This document shows, piece by piece, positions 22,372 to 33,000 of a stretch of 64,000 bases of DNA. The stretch is from Raffaelea ambrosiae (taxonomy: Eukaryota; Ascomycota; Sordariomycetes; Ophiostomatales; Ophiostomataceae), in contig PCDI01000001.1 of assembly GCA_002778195.1 (NCBI GenBank), positions 3,683,869 to 3,747,868 on the forward strand, given 5' to 3'. The position numbers and the translations under genes are program-made. Every line of letters starts with the position of its first letter. Position 1 is the first letter of the stretch. Below the pieces are notes generated by a model. It was not told where the DNA came from, made no database searches, and was given only the letters and a program-made list of their open reading frames with translations.

Positions 22372-23829
22372 ATGGAAGTCAAGACATGTGCAACTCCTTT
22401 CATCCCCGAGATATCCCTCAAGGGTGAGTCAATCTGGGATGGACTGTATGCTGGTGTTGTTGGAACCGGCCAATGTAGCTGACACTGTCCAGATTTTGAT
22501 TCTCGCCGGGATGAGATCATGAAGCAGTTGATGGACGCGTCCGAGGACAGCGGCTTCTTCACCCTGGTCGACCATGGCATCGCCATTGAGGAGATTGAGA
22601 CTCAGTTTGCTCTCTCCAAGAAGTTCTTTGATCTTCCCCAAGAGACCAAGGAGCGCATCCCACACGACGTGTCGACCAACAATGGATACGAGAAGGTAAG
22701 GCTGTCCGTGGATTTTGATTTACTTAATATGATTTGTTGGAGAGGCCGACACGTTGACGATCCATCTTACTGAGTTTTCTTTTTTTTAGTACCAAATGCG
22801 GGCTGCGACCAACCAAGTAGACAAGAAAGAGTCCTTCTGGCTGGGGCGAAATTCGCAATGGCCCCGTGACGAGGACGTGCCCGACTTTCGCCAGATCACC
22901 GAGAACTTTATGGCCAAATGCGACAGGATCTCGCGTCAAGTTTGTACGTGGAAGAGAGGTGAAAAGGAAATTCAAAAAAAAAAAAAAATAAAGAAAAAAA
23001 TAGAAAGATTCAGAAAAACACCAACTGACAACACCAGTGGTGTGCTTCTCCATCGCCCTCGGCATGGACGAAAACTACTTCAGCGACGCCATGGATTGCA
23101 GACAGCCCGACTGCCTCACCCAGATGCGCATGCTGCACTACCCGGCCTCGGACAACGCCAAGGGTACCTGGCGGGCCGGCCCCCACACCGACATTGGCGG
23201 CCTCACGCTGCTGTTCCAGCGGGATGGCGAGGACGGCCTGGAGGTCTGCCCGGGCCGCATGAGCCACACCGAGTTTGCCATGGGCGACACGTTCTTCCCC
23301 GTGCCGGCCAAGACGGGGCCGATCGTGGTCAACATTGGAGACATGCTGAGCACGTTCCCCCCCTTCATCTGCCCCCCTTTTCCAGTTTTTTTCAGTACTC
23401 GTGCATACTGACCTCTCCAGTGGCCTGGTCGGATGACCGCCTCAAAGCCAACTTTCACCGTGTCCGCGCCAACGATGTGGGCCACAGCCCCGATCGCTAC
23501 TCCATAGCCTACTTCAACACCGGCCGCAAGGACTATCTCATGCAAGGCCCACTCAAGAAATAGTGCGTTCGTCACGACCCCCTCATGGCGCTGCCAAGCG
23601 GTGCTGACCACAGTCTCCCCCAGTCCCCCCATCACCGTGAGCAAGTATTTCCTGGAGCACACTGCGAGGCAGTTTGGGTGAGTTTTGCATCATCGTTCCA
23701 CCCGGTCCAAACGACTCTACTTTTCTCTAACGCTCAAAATACATACACAGCCGCAAGAAGCAGGAGGACACCCCGGAAACCCGGGAGACTGCGTTCGCCC
23801 AGGCGCCAGAGGCTGTGGCCGTGGCGTAA
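22372..23829 (+). CDS. 2-oxoglutarate/Fe(II)-dependent dioxygenase (isopenicillin-N-synthase-like)
   Basis: Seven exons: 22372-22423, 22493-22695, 22790-22943, 23038-23349, 23421-23562, 23624-23677, 23751-23829, for 331 residues. The N-terminal DIOX_N part reads SGFFTLVDHGI; the jelly-roll core holds the iron ligands His-x-Asp in GPHTDIGGLTLL and the distal His in ANFHRV, and the 2-oxoglutarate-binding Arg-x-Ser in RYS. Such soluble enzymes hydroxylate, desaturate or cyclise small molecules. Intron 4 (23350-23420) needs a GC donor: only A|GC...AG keeps the frame and rebuilds GDMLMAWSDDR, while the neighbouring GT leads to a stop. Start chosen because it gives the usual IPEISL lead-in. It is flanked by two Zn2Cys6 regulators: divergent from one and convergent, at 110 bp, with the other. 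Substrate unknown. Confidence 0.9.
23350..23420 (+). other. Non-canonical GC-AG intron
   Basis: 71-bp intron 4 of the dioxygenase gene. Donor is GCACGT, branch point CTGAC at 23408, acceptor CCAG. The open frame through the donor (GDMLSTF...) loses the conserved W-S-D-D-R block. Confidence 0.75.
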
Positions 23830-23939
23830 AAAAAGAAATCCAAAACACCCCGTGGATATGGTGTCGTGTTGAATTGAGGACAATGGATATAGGAGCAATT
23901 CATAGACATATTCGTCTACACCGTTTTCTTGTCTCCCTG

Positions 23940-26446
23940 TCAGCCAATGAGATCCAGAAAACCGCCTCTGAAAAAGCCTTCCAACGTGGGAAAAACGTCG
24001 TCGTCGTCTGGTAGCCCCAGGCCGTCTATCTGTGGGATTGCAGGCATCGACGAAAGCGTGGTCGGTGGCTCAGACAAAGCGTAATGGTGTGGCAGAGGCA
24101 TGTTTTCGAGAGACGTGGAGAGGTCTTGTCCTCGTCCGTGTTCGGCAGCAACGGTGGTGCCGGGCATCTGGTCGCTGGCCGCGGTCTCCACGGACCCGGG
24201 TGCACGTCTTTGTGGCGCAGCGTGCGGTGGTTGTGCTAGAGCTGCCCGCAAAGTCGTCATGGCCAAGTTGGCCGCCACAGAGAGAACAGGCCCGGTACAG
24301 GGCAGATTGTGGACCGCCATCAACAAGCCCATCGGGTTTCTTTCCTGCACCAGGTGCCCACGATGGCCCACAATCAATGCCGCATAGGCGGCACACATGA
24401 ATACGTAATCGGTAATCTGGAGCTGGTCCGGGCGTGCCATCTCCAGGAGGGTCCCCAGCATCTGCATGGAGAGCATCAAGACGTGCTCCTGGGATAGGCG
24501 AACCGTACTGGCCTTTTGCGCGTCGGCGTCTACTGGGCCGGGCAATCCACCCCGGGCAATAGGCTGTGGCGTGTGGCCCTGATTTTTGGGTTCGCGTGCG
24601 TGCTGTCCTGCCGTGGCGCTCATGCTGTTTTCGTGGGAGGCGGACGCAGCGGCATCCATGGCACTGTTGTAGGCTGTCTTCATACGATGCTCGTCGTCCT
24701 CTGTCGACTGTATGGCACGAATCAGACATACGGTGCAATACGCCATCTTGAACTCGACAGATCGAGGTAGCCCTAACACGATCAAGAGGGTCAGAGCACA
24801 CGATAGAAAGAAAAAAAGAAAGGGCAGCGTACACTTACCAAAAAGATGAGACCACTTGTTCTTCCATGACTGGAGCTCGCCATCGTCGTGTCCACGGGGT
24901 CTGTCTGTCGGACTCTTCTTCGGATGATCGGCTAGCAGATTGTGCAAAACACGGTAGAGAAGAATCTCTGCCACCAGCATCTCGTCCTGGATGGTTGCAT
25001 CGTACACACTCAGGAGAAGATTGCACTGATCCAAGTACTGCGAGGGTATCGTGGGTGGCCTCCCGGTGGTGGCACCCCATCTGGTAGACACCACACAAAG
25101 TAAGCCTCGGTCAAGACGGCACACCAAAGCAGAGAAGGCAGAGACCATACTGTAGGTGTTGCAGGCAGATTCTGCCCCAGAGACGAAGCGCTCTGTGGTC
25201 CGACGCCGTCGAGGCGACGGCCTTGATATTCTTGACGATGCGCGCAAAGCTGATGCTCAGCATGGCTTGCTGAGCGCAGGATCCACTCAGAAGCCAGCTG
25301 TCGATGTACTCCGTGCCCATCTGGACATGGTTAGCACCCCGCTGTACAAGGGCATTCCCATGGTGAGCGATCTGTTACCTTGACCGGTATGGGGGGGTAG
25401 GTATTCAGTAAGATGACGGCGTCGATTTCGTCGAGGGGCAATGGGCTGGCCATCAGGACCTGGCCGAGGGCAATCCGGACATGTTCATAAATTTCCCGGT
25501 GAAGGGCCGTCCCCTTGAGCTCGGGGTTGCCAAGGTAGATTCCTAAAAGACAGCACGTGGCATGGAGGAACGGCGAGTCACAAAGTGTCTTTTCGTGCTG
25601 CGGATCAAGACTATGCCCGCGAAGCGTTGGGTACTGGACGGCGCTGCGGCACGGTCAGCATGTGGCAGTGTTGGCCATGGAGGGCGGAAAAGAAAAGGCG
25701 CATACGCTCGATACAGCGTCTCGGCTGTGGAGAGGTCGAGCAGTCCAAGCTCGATCAGGTTGGGGCCGACATTCTGCAGTGTTCTCCGGAAGCCGCCGGC
25801 GAGGCGAAGAGACAAGTCCCGTACGATGACCGAGGGAGCACACGGAACACTGATGTCGGCCGGAGCAGACAGTTCCTCCGCTTCGTGGCAAGTCACAGTG
25901 GCAAGAGACACTGCAGGAGCAGGCTGTGCAGTGCTGTCGGGCTGGCCCAACTTGTTCAAGAGGTGCCGCACATCAGCTTGCAATGCAGACAATGCCTGGT
26001 CGTGCTGCTTGAGCCTACAATGGTTAGAGAAAAGAGGGACCAGCTGTCGTGAAAAAAAAAAAAGAAGAAAAGAAGAGATCATAAGGGGGCTTGCTTCAAG
26101 CGTACCGTTCTTCCACAATGGCCGGCTCTTTACCAAGACGTCGCGGAGCAAGCCCCTGTGGTTCCGCATCACTCAGCGAGCAGGATATTCTCAGGTTTCT
26201 GCACCGCACGCAGGCATGCGCAGCCGCGTCGTATTCACACCGGCACTTCAGCTTCTGGCACGACAGGCAGGACAGCTTGCGTCGGGCCCGCTTAGCCTTT
26301 GGCGTGCCAGGCGCCTCGTCTGCCCCGTCGCCCTCGATCTGGGGCGAGGGATCCGTTCCGCCATCCCGGGCTCTCTTGGACCGTTCCAATGCGGCTGGAC
26401 CGCCAAGGCCGTCCATAGCAGGGCTGCATACGCCTCCAGAGCTCAT
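23940..26446 (-). CDS. Zn2Cys6 transcription factor 2
   Basis: Six exons on the minus strand: 26446-26106, 26014-25706, 25643-25379, 25320-25151, 25080-24839, 24772-23940, for 719 residues; an in-frame Met at 26494 would add 16. The zinc cluster (about residues 58-88) reads C-x2-C-x6-C-x8-C-x2-C-x6-C, preceded by basic KAKRARRK. A heptad-like helix (RLKQHDQALSALQADVRHLL) follows and could dimerise. The middle domain, with SPFLHATCCLLG and RLWGRICLQHLQ, is the fungal-specific transcription factor domain. An acidic C-terminus (DDDDVFPTLEGFF) looks like an activation region. It converges on the dioxygenase. Acting with, or against, regulator 1 on the cluster is inferred from location only. Confidence 0.88.
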
Positions 26447-27036
26447 GGGTCTCTGTTGAAGACGATGTCCGACGGCTCTCGAAACGACGACCACAGAGCA
26501 ACACGACAGCTCGCAATTTCAGCAGGCCATTCGCCGCAAACGGGTGACAGCCCGGAGTCCGACGGGTTTATGTTTGCTGTGACGAGGGGTGGAATGTGGT
26601 GGAATTACGATAAGGCAGCCAAGCATGGCGAAAAATCCAGCTTCCATGACCGGGGATCTCCGACGGATTCCGAAGGTTAGCGAGTGTCGGTCGGGTAAGC
26701 CTCTGCATCTTGACTTGAGCCTTGTTCCGCCTCTCTTCTAGCCTACGGCTAGACAGGAACAGCAGTTGCAAAATGGCCCGCCTGCTTATCATTGACCATA
26801 GCGACCGAGTTCCAACAGTCCGCCACTCTGTAGTTTGTCCTAGTTATCAGATCAACATCACCGCCATCGACTAATGCCAGAAGTGGTCTCTGGGTCGTTG
26901 CTTTGAGAACTGTGTCTGGCAAAGTACTGCCAACATAAGCACCACCACAGTGACCGTCACGAAGCCATCTACGCAAAAGCTGGCTATTCGTAGTTACGAG
27001 GATGGTCGCCATTATCATGGGTCGCATGCACGGTGA
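26447..27036. other. Upstream region of regulator 2 and edge of the gene arm
   Basis: Normal-composition sequence that should carry the regulator 2 promoter. Open frames on both strands, including one of 100 codons on the minus strand at 26749-27051, have no recognisable domain. Confidence 0.4.
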
Positions 27037-27177
27037 TTTGGGTTCGTGCAAGGCCTAGGTAAGGAGATTGCGCAAGCAGCTGAGAGACTTGGTTTCCTCT
27101 ACATTTTGAATGATTGTGTGTCCAAGGAGGCAGTCGAAATTGCTTTGGAGCAGGCGAATGAGCAAGGACTTACGACG
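27037..27177 (+). pseudogene. Possible dioxygenase N-terminal relic
   Basis: A plus-strand frame between two stops gives about 46 residues with GKEIAQAAERLGFLYILND and SKEAVEIALEQANE. This resembles the DIOX_N start of 2-oxoglutarate/Fe(II) dioxygenases (A-A-x-x-x-G-F-x-Y-x-x-N-H-G then a helix), with Asn-Asp-Cys in place of Asn-His-Gly. No downstream catalytic part is found before the retrotransposon block. The match is from memory of the family and short, so a chance likeness is possible. If real, it is a truncated relative of the intact dioxygenase 4.7 kb upstream. Confidence 0.35.
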
Positions 27178-27369
27178 TGAAAAGACGGACTGGCTGATCT
27201 TTTGGACATAAAGAAGATACGCGAAAGCCGCAAAGGACCGGGGACCTGTAACGAATCCCGATATCAAGGTCTCTACTTGAAACAGAATGGAACGAAGAAG
27301 CATGTTTTATATATCAACCCAATATAAAAGACGAATCCTATCATTCAAAATTTCCCGTTTCGTTTGCAA

Positions 27370-27475
27370 TCCTGCTCATACCTGTGCAACCTTGTGCTGC
27401 TCCTGTGCTGCTCCTATGCTGTTCCTGTTGTGGCCTGCTTAGCGCCTGCGCTTCGAAATTCTAGCGTCTATTTCT
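27370..27475 (+). repeat. CTGTGCTGC-type repeat, left of the nest
   Basis: Several degenerate copies of a 14-15 bp unit around ctgtgctgctc, then gcttagcgcctg. The same words in the same order and orientation recur at 63875-63980. It marks the passage from normal to AT-rich sequence. Confidence 0.55.
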
Positions 27476-27698
27476 GCCTCTCGCCTCACAACCTCATCAC
27501 CTTTGAGTTATAAATAGCCTCACTATTGTAAGCTCTTTTTGTAAAGCAGACTAAGATAATGCACTAAACTGAAGAGAATAGACGGTAATGGAGCTGGTTA
27601 TTAAAATTCTCGCTTTTATCATTTAAGTTCGATTAATTTAAGTAGGTTTTGAATGTAAGATAAAACGAGGTAATACGAGGTCGTAGTAATAGTTTATA
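27476..27698. other. AT-rich flank left of element A
   Basis: 223 bp of increasingly AT-rich sequence up to the TSD ttata (27694-27698). No gene is seen. Confidence 0.5.
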
Positions 27699-28066
27699 TG
27701 TAAGGATATCGCGAGCCTGCTTTGATACGTGCTTTACGAGCAGGTTAAGCACGTGCGGATAACCTGCTTAAGCACGTGCCACCCTTAGTAGGGCACGTGA
27801 TCGTATAGCTAGCGTAAGTTCGAAGGGAGGTGCGTTATAGAGCGCACGTACGGACCTTTAAGCGAGGCGCGGAGCTAAAGCTTCGTACGCGGCTTGGAAA
27901 CGCTACGTACAAAGCCCTTTAGAAGCCCTCGATATAACGAGGGCCTTTCACCCTTTCGAAAAAGGAGGATAAGATTTAATTATATAATTTACGAAATCTT
28001 ACCTTCGTTAATGAAATACCTTTACCTTTCGTAATCCTCTACTTAATTATAAGTACTACCTTAACA
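27699..28066 (+). repeat. Left LTR of element A
   Basis: 368 bp, heavily G-to-A and C-to-T changed relative to the right copy. Three CACGTG palindromes at offsets 51, 74 and 95 (27750, 27773, 27794) and a GCCCTCG...CGAGGGC-type hairpin at 27925-27944 are kept. Confidence 0.95.
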
Positions 28067-29596
28067 TTTTTAAATCTTTCACCTAAGGTTATTTAAAGGA
28101 TTAAAGAAGATAACACCGAGCACGAGATAGTAAGAACGAGGGTAAACGGCGGTAACGGCCGTTAGTAAAGACCCTTTATTAATAACGACCGCACTCTTTA
28201 ACATTAAAAGAGAAGCGATTAAAGCGAGCGATTAACCCGATAACGAAACGCTGTTTACGAACACGCTGGCTTAAAGGGCCGTTAAAGACGACGAACTCGT
28301 CGCGGTTTAAGCTCGCTGCGAGCTTGAATAAGCGAAGGAGCGGTTAATACTCGTTAAATAAATTTATAATATCGAAGTTAAGCTTTTATAAACTAAATAA
28401 TAAACTTTATAACTTTAAACGATTTAAACATTAATAGCGGAAAATATTTCGGGGTTAACGAGCGCGTATAACGAAACGCGCGTAAGTATTAAAGACTATT
28501 GCGAGCCGACTTTTCGTAGTATAATTTATTTATTAACGCTTAGTTCGAGGGTTAACGAAAGCGAAAATTATAACGATAATAATTACGATAACGAAGTTAA
28601 TATAAAAATCTCGTTTTTTAATAAGTTTATAAATAAGTTTACTTTTATATAACGAAATACGTAAATAAAAATAGTAAAAAACGTTTTTAAAACCGCTTTA
28701 TAACGTTTTTACGATTTTAAAAAACGCGTATTAATAACTTTATTTCGGTTTAATATTACTCTTCGAAATTAATAAAAGTAATATTTAACTAACTTAAACT
28801 TAAAAAAAGAAATTTAACGAGTGAAAAGGTTTTAAACTTATTTTAAAGAATAAACGATAACGCTTTTTTTTAAAAACGAGAACTCGTTGTTAATTATTTA
28901 TTAATAATACCGAAAAGCGGTTTAAAACGAAAACTAAAGTTTAATCGAATTTCTTTTTTACTTTCGATTTTTTAAATTAAAAATAAAAGCTTTTTTTAAA
29001 TATTATTAAAAAAAGACTTTTTATTTCGAATTATAAGAAAACTTATAATAATCGTTAATCGTTAATTTTAATTATTAATTTATTAATTTTAATACTTTTA
29101 TTATTTAAGCGAAGAATTATTAAAAGTAATACGCGAAGAAAAAAAAGTTAAAAGATAAAAAGCTGCGAAGTGATTTAAAAAAGAAATAGTAAAACACTTT
29201 TAAAAGCGCGAGTAACTCGCGCTTTAAAGGCGGTTTAAAGAAGAAAAAAGGGGAGAAGCTTAAAAAGAAAACAAATAAAAGGTTAAGTATTACGTGTTAT
29301 AACTATAAAAAGAAAAAGTACATCGTATTAAAGTGTACGAAGTTAAAGATTAACTTTACGAAAGTTTAAAGGGTTAAGGGTGTATTAGAGTACGACGTTA
29401 AGTTAAAGAAGAAAATAAAAAACGCGTAAGCGTTTTTATTTAGTTAAAAGAAGAAGCGTTTATTAAAATAAAGATCGGCGTACGATTATATAACTTAATC
29501 GTGGTAAAAACCGATTGAAAACATTAAACTATTATTAACTTTAATACGAGAGTAAAGGTTAATATCGTTTCGTTAAAGTTTGTCGCGCGGGTTGAA
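28067..29596 (+). pseudogene. Element A, gag remnant
   Basis: AT-rich, stop-ridden plus-strand sequence before the RT segment. Near 29300-29350 a degraded CCHC zinc knuckle can be seen, with the second Cys and the His position read as Tyr (TGC to TAC, CAC to TAC), the expected RIP changes. No frame is open for long. Confidence 0.6.
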
Positions 29597-30060
29597 TGTA
29601 ACGAACACCGGGTTCTCAAGTGATAAACCTGTGGGGAAGTTTATGTTGACAAGATAGTCAAGGCTTGGGGGTTCACAATACTAAAAGCAGTGTCCTTCGT
29701 GCGTGCGGTAGATGTTCGAGAGCTGTTAAAGCTATTCGGGTTTCGTCCTAAATACTTAGATTGACTACTGAAGAGTCTAACTCTTTCTATCTATAGCTCG
29801 AGGGAGCGAGCCTGCTCTTTTATCTAGGTCTTGGATTACTAGGCCGTGATCTAGATCGTTGATCCATAGTGATCCATCGTGATCCCGGTGATCCATCGTG
29901 AGCTGGATCGTTGCTTCGTGGTGATCCACCGTGATTCGTCACGTGATTGTTTATGTCATTCTTGTTCTGCCGTAGTTGTCCGCTTTGGGTTCCTTCTCTT
30001 TGGTCTAATCGTTTGTTCTTTGTGTCTTCAACCGCGGGGGCCGCTGTTTGAGTCGTAACA
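29597..30060 (-). repeat. 3' LTR of element B
   Basis: 464 bp, TGTAACGA... to ...GTAACA on the plus strand; contains repeated gatccatcgtga words (about 29860-29945). Confidence 0.95.
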
Positions 30061-33000
30061 TTATTCTCCTCCTCCTTTGTTTTTGTCCCTAAAAACTCTT
30101 TCCTATTTTCTTCCGTAAGTGCTTTTCATCATGTCCTTCCGTGTTTCCAAGTCGCGGAAGTCGCTCCAGCGCGACGATCTTGTTGACGCGATCGAGTTGT
30201 TAAGTTTTAACGTAATGCTTTACTCCTTCTATTCTTCTAAGGGTTTTTCCTACCGAATAGCTAAGAACAGTTCCCGTTATTCCGCCTGCGTCCGTCGCGG
30301 GCGTTCGTGTGATGGTTCGAAAGAACCAGTTTCTTCTTATGAGTTTCTTCTCTCCCCTTCTTTCTCTTCTTCTATTAACCCTTCTTAATAGTGAGCCGTT
30401 TGATTACCGAGAGTCGGCGGCTCGAAGGTGCCGAGTCCCTAACCGAGGAAGAATTCCGTGCCGTTTAACAGACTTTAAACGAAAAGTTTGTTAGGTTGAC
30501 ACGTTTTCGTCGTTAGAAGAAGGAGGTAGTTACGAGAGTAAAAGATTTAACCGCTCGTGGTTTGAAAACGTTAAATAAGTTGGATGCTACTAAAGAGCGG
30601 GAGCGTTAGGAAGCGGCTCATACCGCGGTAAACCGTGCGGCCGCTAAAGAGTCTAAAGCAGCCCAGCTGCTTCAGTCTTCTAGTGTTATAAATATGGTCG
30701 ACTGGGGTGCGATGTTGGAAGGTTTGGATGTCCCTATGACGGACTTCCTTATAGGGTAAGTTCCTAATTTGTCGTACGAGTCTTATCGTTCCTCCGCTAA
30801 CCCCGCTTCTAGTAATCCTTCAACTCCTACTAAGCGTTCGCCAGGTTCGTAACGGGTTCCCATATATTTTCCGAGTCCGGGTAGTTTTTCCATTTAATAA
30901 GGTAGCGAATTTATTTTCCTTTTCCCTTATATTCGACGATTCTTTTCACTTCGTATTTTATTTCGTTGTTGTCGAGTTCCACGTTCGTTTCGATTAGGAT
31001 GTTTTTTAGTACTAGTTTTAAGAGCGAAATATGGAAAACCGAGTGAATTTTCATTCCCTTTAGTAACTCGAGTTCGTAGTTCCATTTTAAGATTTTTCTT
31101 TTAATTTTAAATGGGCCAAGCTTTTTGTAGTCTAGTTTATCGCTTAGTCTTTTAGTTTTAATGTTTTTGCGGAGTAGGTATACAACTCCTCCCTTCGTTA
31201 GAGTTGGTCCTTTAACTCTTTTCTTATTAACTTATCGTGTTATTATTTCTTACATTTTTTTGAGGTTCTTTTGGAGTGTTTTTTACGTTTCCACCATGTT
31301 TTCTTTATACTATGAGGCTGCTTGTACTTAGCTTTCTTTTAGTACTGGTTGTTGGTACGCTTTCGGGTGAAATCCGTAGTTAACGTAAAACGGGGATGTA
31401 TTAGTCGTTCCCGTGTTTACGCTATTATAAGCGAATTGTGCCAGTGGTAGCAATTACACCCAGTCGTTCTACGAGTAGTTTACGTAACTTCGTAAGTATT
31501 ACTCGATGATTTGGTTGGTTCTTTCCGTCTATCCGTCTGTTTATAAGTGGAATACTATAAACATTTTGTACTTTGTCCCCAACTGTTTTATAAGCGATTA
31601 CCAAAACTTAAATCTAAAAAGCTTATCTTTATTTAATATGATTTCCTCTAATAGCCCGTGGTTAGTTAAAACGGTTTTTAAGAATGTATATACGAGCTCG
31701 TTTACGTTACTTACCTCTTTATATAGTATAAAGTAAGCGTATTTAGTAAGCTTACAAACGATAACGAGGATGTTATCGTAGGTTGTTTTTATAAAGGGTT
31801 CCTTCGATTTTAGTAGCTTTACGATGAAGTTTAAGTTAATGAATTCCTATGGTTTAGTAGGGATCCGTAATGGTTTCAACAGTCCGTATGGTTTGTAACG
31901 TTCTATCTTATTCTTTTTACATACATTACAGTTTCCGATGACTTTCGCGATAAGTTTCTTGATTCTAGGGAAGTCGTAGTTCCTTTGGATTCGTTTTATA
32001 GTAGCTTTAATTCCTTAGTGTTCATAAACTCGTGCTTCGTAAATATCCTTAATAAAGTCTTCTTGATTTTCTCAAGGTATATAGATTTTGTTATAATAGC
32101 TGTGTTATGTCTCTATAATCGGGAATTCTTCTTTCTCTTTTTCCGTTATTTCCTATTACTGCTTTTTTAGTTCTTCCTTCCAGTTGGGGTCTACATTGGT
32201 CTTATATATTATTAACAGTTGTCGGTGCATTACTAAGTCCCTTTGTTGGTTTTACTGTAAGAGTGTCGTTGCTTTTTATAGTACCTCTTATTAGTGGTTT
32301 ACACGTCTGTTAAGCGCATCGGCTCTCCCATTTTCTGTTCCTTTACGGTAGGCGATTCGGAAATCAAATTGCGATAAGAATTCCGCCCATCGGGTTTATC
32401 GCTTGTTTAATACTTTAATCGTTGTGAACTGTATTAGGTTTTTGTGGTCGGTAAGGACTTTTACCTATTATTATGTTTCGATTAAATAGTGTTGCTATTT
32501 TTGGAACGCGTAGATGATTGTTATGAGTTCTTTATCGTGAATGGGGTAATTGAGCTCTGGTTCGTTTAATTTGTGTGAGAAGAAGGCGATGGGGTGTAGC
32601 CTTCCTTACTCATCTCTCTGTCTTAGTTGACCTCTTATGGCATAGTCGGACGCGTCCGTCTCGACCTTATATTCCTTTGTTAAGTCTGCTTCGTATAGTA
32701 TTGGATTCATGAAGACTCTTCTTTTGAGTTCTTTAAATGCTCTTTGTTCTTTCGTTGTTCATTCAAACTTCTGGTCTTTCTTTGTTAAGTTCGTTAAAGG
32801 TCGTGCAATTTCTCCGTATCGATGAATAAACTATTAATAGAAGTTTACGAATCCTAAAAATCCCTTAACTTTTATAACGTTGGTTGGTCTTAGCCATTCT
32901 TTAATAGCTTGAATCTTTTCTTCTTACATCCGTATGCATCCGGGCTTTATAGTGTAGCCCAAGTAGTCGACCTTTTTCTAGTAGAAGTGGCTCTTCTCCA

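Noticed and set aside
1..26446. Classical secondary-metabolite cluster
   Set aside because: No polyketide synthase, peptide synthetase, terpene cyclase or DMAT-type gene in the window. A core gene beyond base 1 cannot be excluded.
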